This document shows, piece after piece, positions 37,353-64,000 of a stretch of DNA of 64,000 nucleotides. A model generated the notes under the pieces. That model made no database searches. It was not told the DNA's origin and worked only from the letters and a program-made list of their open reading frames with translations. Source of the DNA: Acanthosepion pharaonis (Eukaryota > Mollusca > Cephalopoda > Sepiida > Sepiidae). The first letter of the stretch is position 1; each line of letters opens with the position of its first letter. The stretch covers positions 498,001 to 562,000 of the forward strand of contig CAHIKZ030000027.1 in assembly GCA_903632075.3 (NCBI GenBank). The letters run 5' to 3'. Made by a program: the position numbers and the translations under genes.

Positions 37353-38416
37353 TTTTATCTGAACAATGCCGACAAGGAGATCAGAATTGGATAAATAAAC
37401 AGATTAGATTTGTAATATTTCCAATACGTTCTTATCCGTTATGAATGACAGAAATTCTTTATTGAATAAATCTGAACAGATTGGAGATTTATTTTTTAAA
37501 TTTCTCATCCATAGGTAATTTTCTTTATATTTCTTTTTTTTTTTTACTTTAATTTCAAACCTTTTGTGCTGTCCAATGCGTGATGCGTAACTTCGTGTTG
37601 AAGAAAAAAAATAAAAAAGATCTTAAACTGTCTACCTCATATTATGTACATTTATATTTCATCAGCAGACCATTTCATCCACGACAATCTCACCCGGATG
37701 ATAAAAAATTGCTTCATTTCTGTTTTTTTTATTTATTTTCTTTCCTCATATTTTTGCTATTCTGTTTGCATTCATCATAAATAAATAAAAAATAAGCAAT
37801 TCAAATATATAAAAATATATTTTCCCAAAAATAGTTTTCTATTTTCGTACGTATAGATGCTGGTAAGCAATAAGAAAGAAAAACATACGGCTTTACTAAA
37901 AATTGTCAGTGTATAACGCACAGAGCCCTTTTTAAGGGATTAAATTTTAATTTAAAAAAAATGCGTCATACGCCAGGAAATACGCTATTTATAATGATAG
38001 GTTTTTTATAAAATGGATAAGTTCCAGTGTTTTGAGTAAAATTGGAAGTATTTTCCTTCTCATAAAATTTGACATAGACAAATTAACATGCTGATCCAAG
38101 AATGCCCTAAATGTTTATAAAATAATCTGGAATAAATTGATTTGCTTTGCAAGTGATAGGAAGCTCATTGCAACGTCATAGTTTCTCTCACGATCCCAAT
38201 ACTTCTATCTAAATGCATACAAAATTGCGCATACTCACGCACACACTTTTTACTTTCTATATGTACGTTTATGCATGCGTCCACACACACACACGCGCAC
38301 ACACACTCACATGAATGTATGCATGTGGGTACGTATTTGTTCTAAAAGGTCACCGTCATACTTTGTGTGTTTGTGAATGTCCATGTTCATGCGTGATTTT
38401 TTTTCTCTCAAGAAAT

Positions 38417-63611
<25,195 letters not shown>

Positions 63612-64000
63612 TTTCTCTAATCACAAAAACACTAAAAATAAAGAAAAAAGAAATTTCAGTAAATTATTTCAGAAAAGTTTTAATTTTTTTTTTATTTTAA
63701 GGCTTAAGTTTGACCATGAAAATTAAGCAGAGTCAATAACTGAGGTGGGAGACATTTTGGGAACACCTGGCATCAAGAAGAAGCATTCAAAAGATGAGCA
63801 TAAAATTTTGACTCTATTTTAAAAATATCTACCTGTGAAAAACAACACAATGTTAAACATTTAGAAAATGCTAAGTGATGATATCACCAAGTTTTAATTT
63901 CAAACTTCTGTAATATATAAAAACTCTGGATTATTATCACAAACATTATTATGATTTCTTTTTTAGTTTCAATTCTTCTGAGTATCACATTCTTTTTAAT

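Overview
This window looks like a piece of a large, AT-rich, repeat-dense animal genome, most likely a coleoid cephalopod (octopus-like) mollusc. The assignment is an inference. It rests on one widely spaced multi-exon gene with kilobase introns, very frequent (TA)n and (CA)n tracts, and a mix of RTE-like, jockey/CR1-like and Penelope-like retroelements with mariner/Tc1 elements. There are no operons, Shine-Dalgarno sites or bacterial-style gene packing.

Only one host protein gene can be supported: a monocarboxylate transporter of the SLC16 family on the minus strand, 63611 down to 38417. Five coding exons join in frame with GT/AG borders (63362-63611, 59324-59467, 47960-48874, 41374-41499, 38417-38655). 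All four introns are phase 1. The predicted protein is 557 aa, with the SLC16 signature DGGWGW at residues 26-31, the YFEKRR motif at 149-154, and a large cytosolic loop between the two six-helix halves.

Positions 1-38416 are intergenic or unassigned. They hold decayed transposons: RTE-like LINE copies (one split by a 705-bp element), a jockey/CR1-like LINE, a Ty3/gypsy integrase remnant, a LINE endonuclease fragment, mariner and Tc1 pieces, a TA-flanked MITE, Penelope-like (PLE) pieces in opposite orientations, and a perfect 102-bp inverted repeat enclosing a hammerhead-ribozyme-like motif. Between them is AT-rich sequence without recognisable genes.

The introns of the transporter are also transposon targets. 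Intron 4 has a DNA transposase C-terminus. Intron 3 has a PD-(D/E)XK-like LINE-associated ORF, a zinc-finger LINE tail, a dead Tc1 element inside a (TA)n tract, and an AT-rich repeat shared with the intergenic part. Intron 2 has a second copy of the 0.7-kb element, a PLE with a GIY-YIG domain bounded by 58-bp inverted repeats, and a jockey/CR1-like LINE carrying a mariner with dead catalytic residues. It also has a complex (TA)n region. Intron 1 has a 31-bp minisatellite with a 310-bp higher-order period, a clean 271-bp solo LTR with 5-bp target duplications, and a 27-bp-stem hairpin.

I do not see a defence system, gene cluster or other clearly new protein system. The best candidates for something undescribed are the hammerhead-like foldback at 31.5-31.75 kb, the 0.7-kb element family with 4-bp target duplications and palindromic ends, and the organised 31-bp minisatellite.
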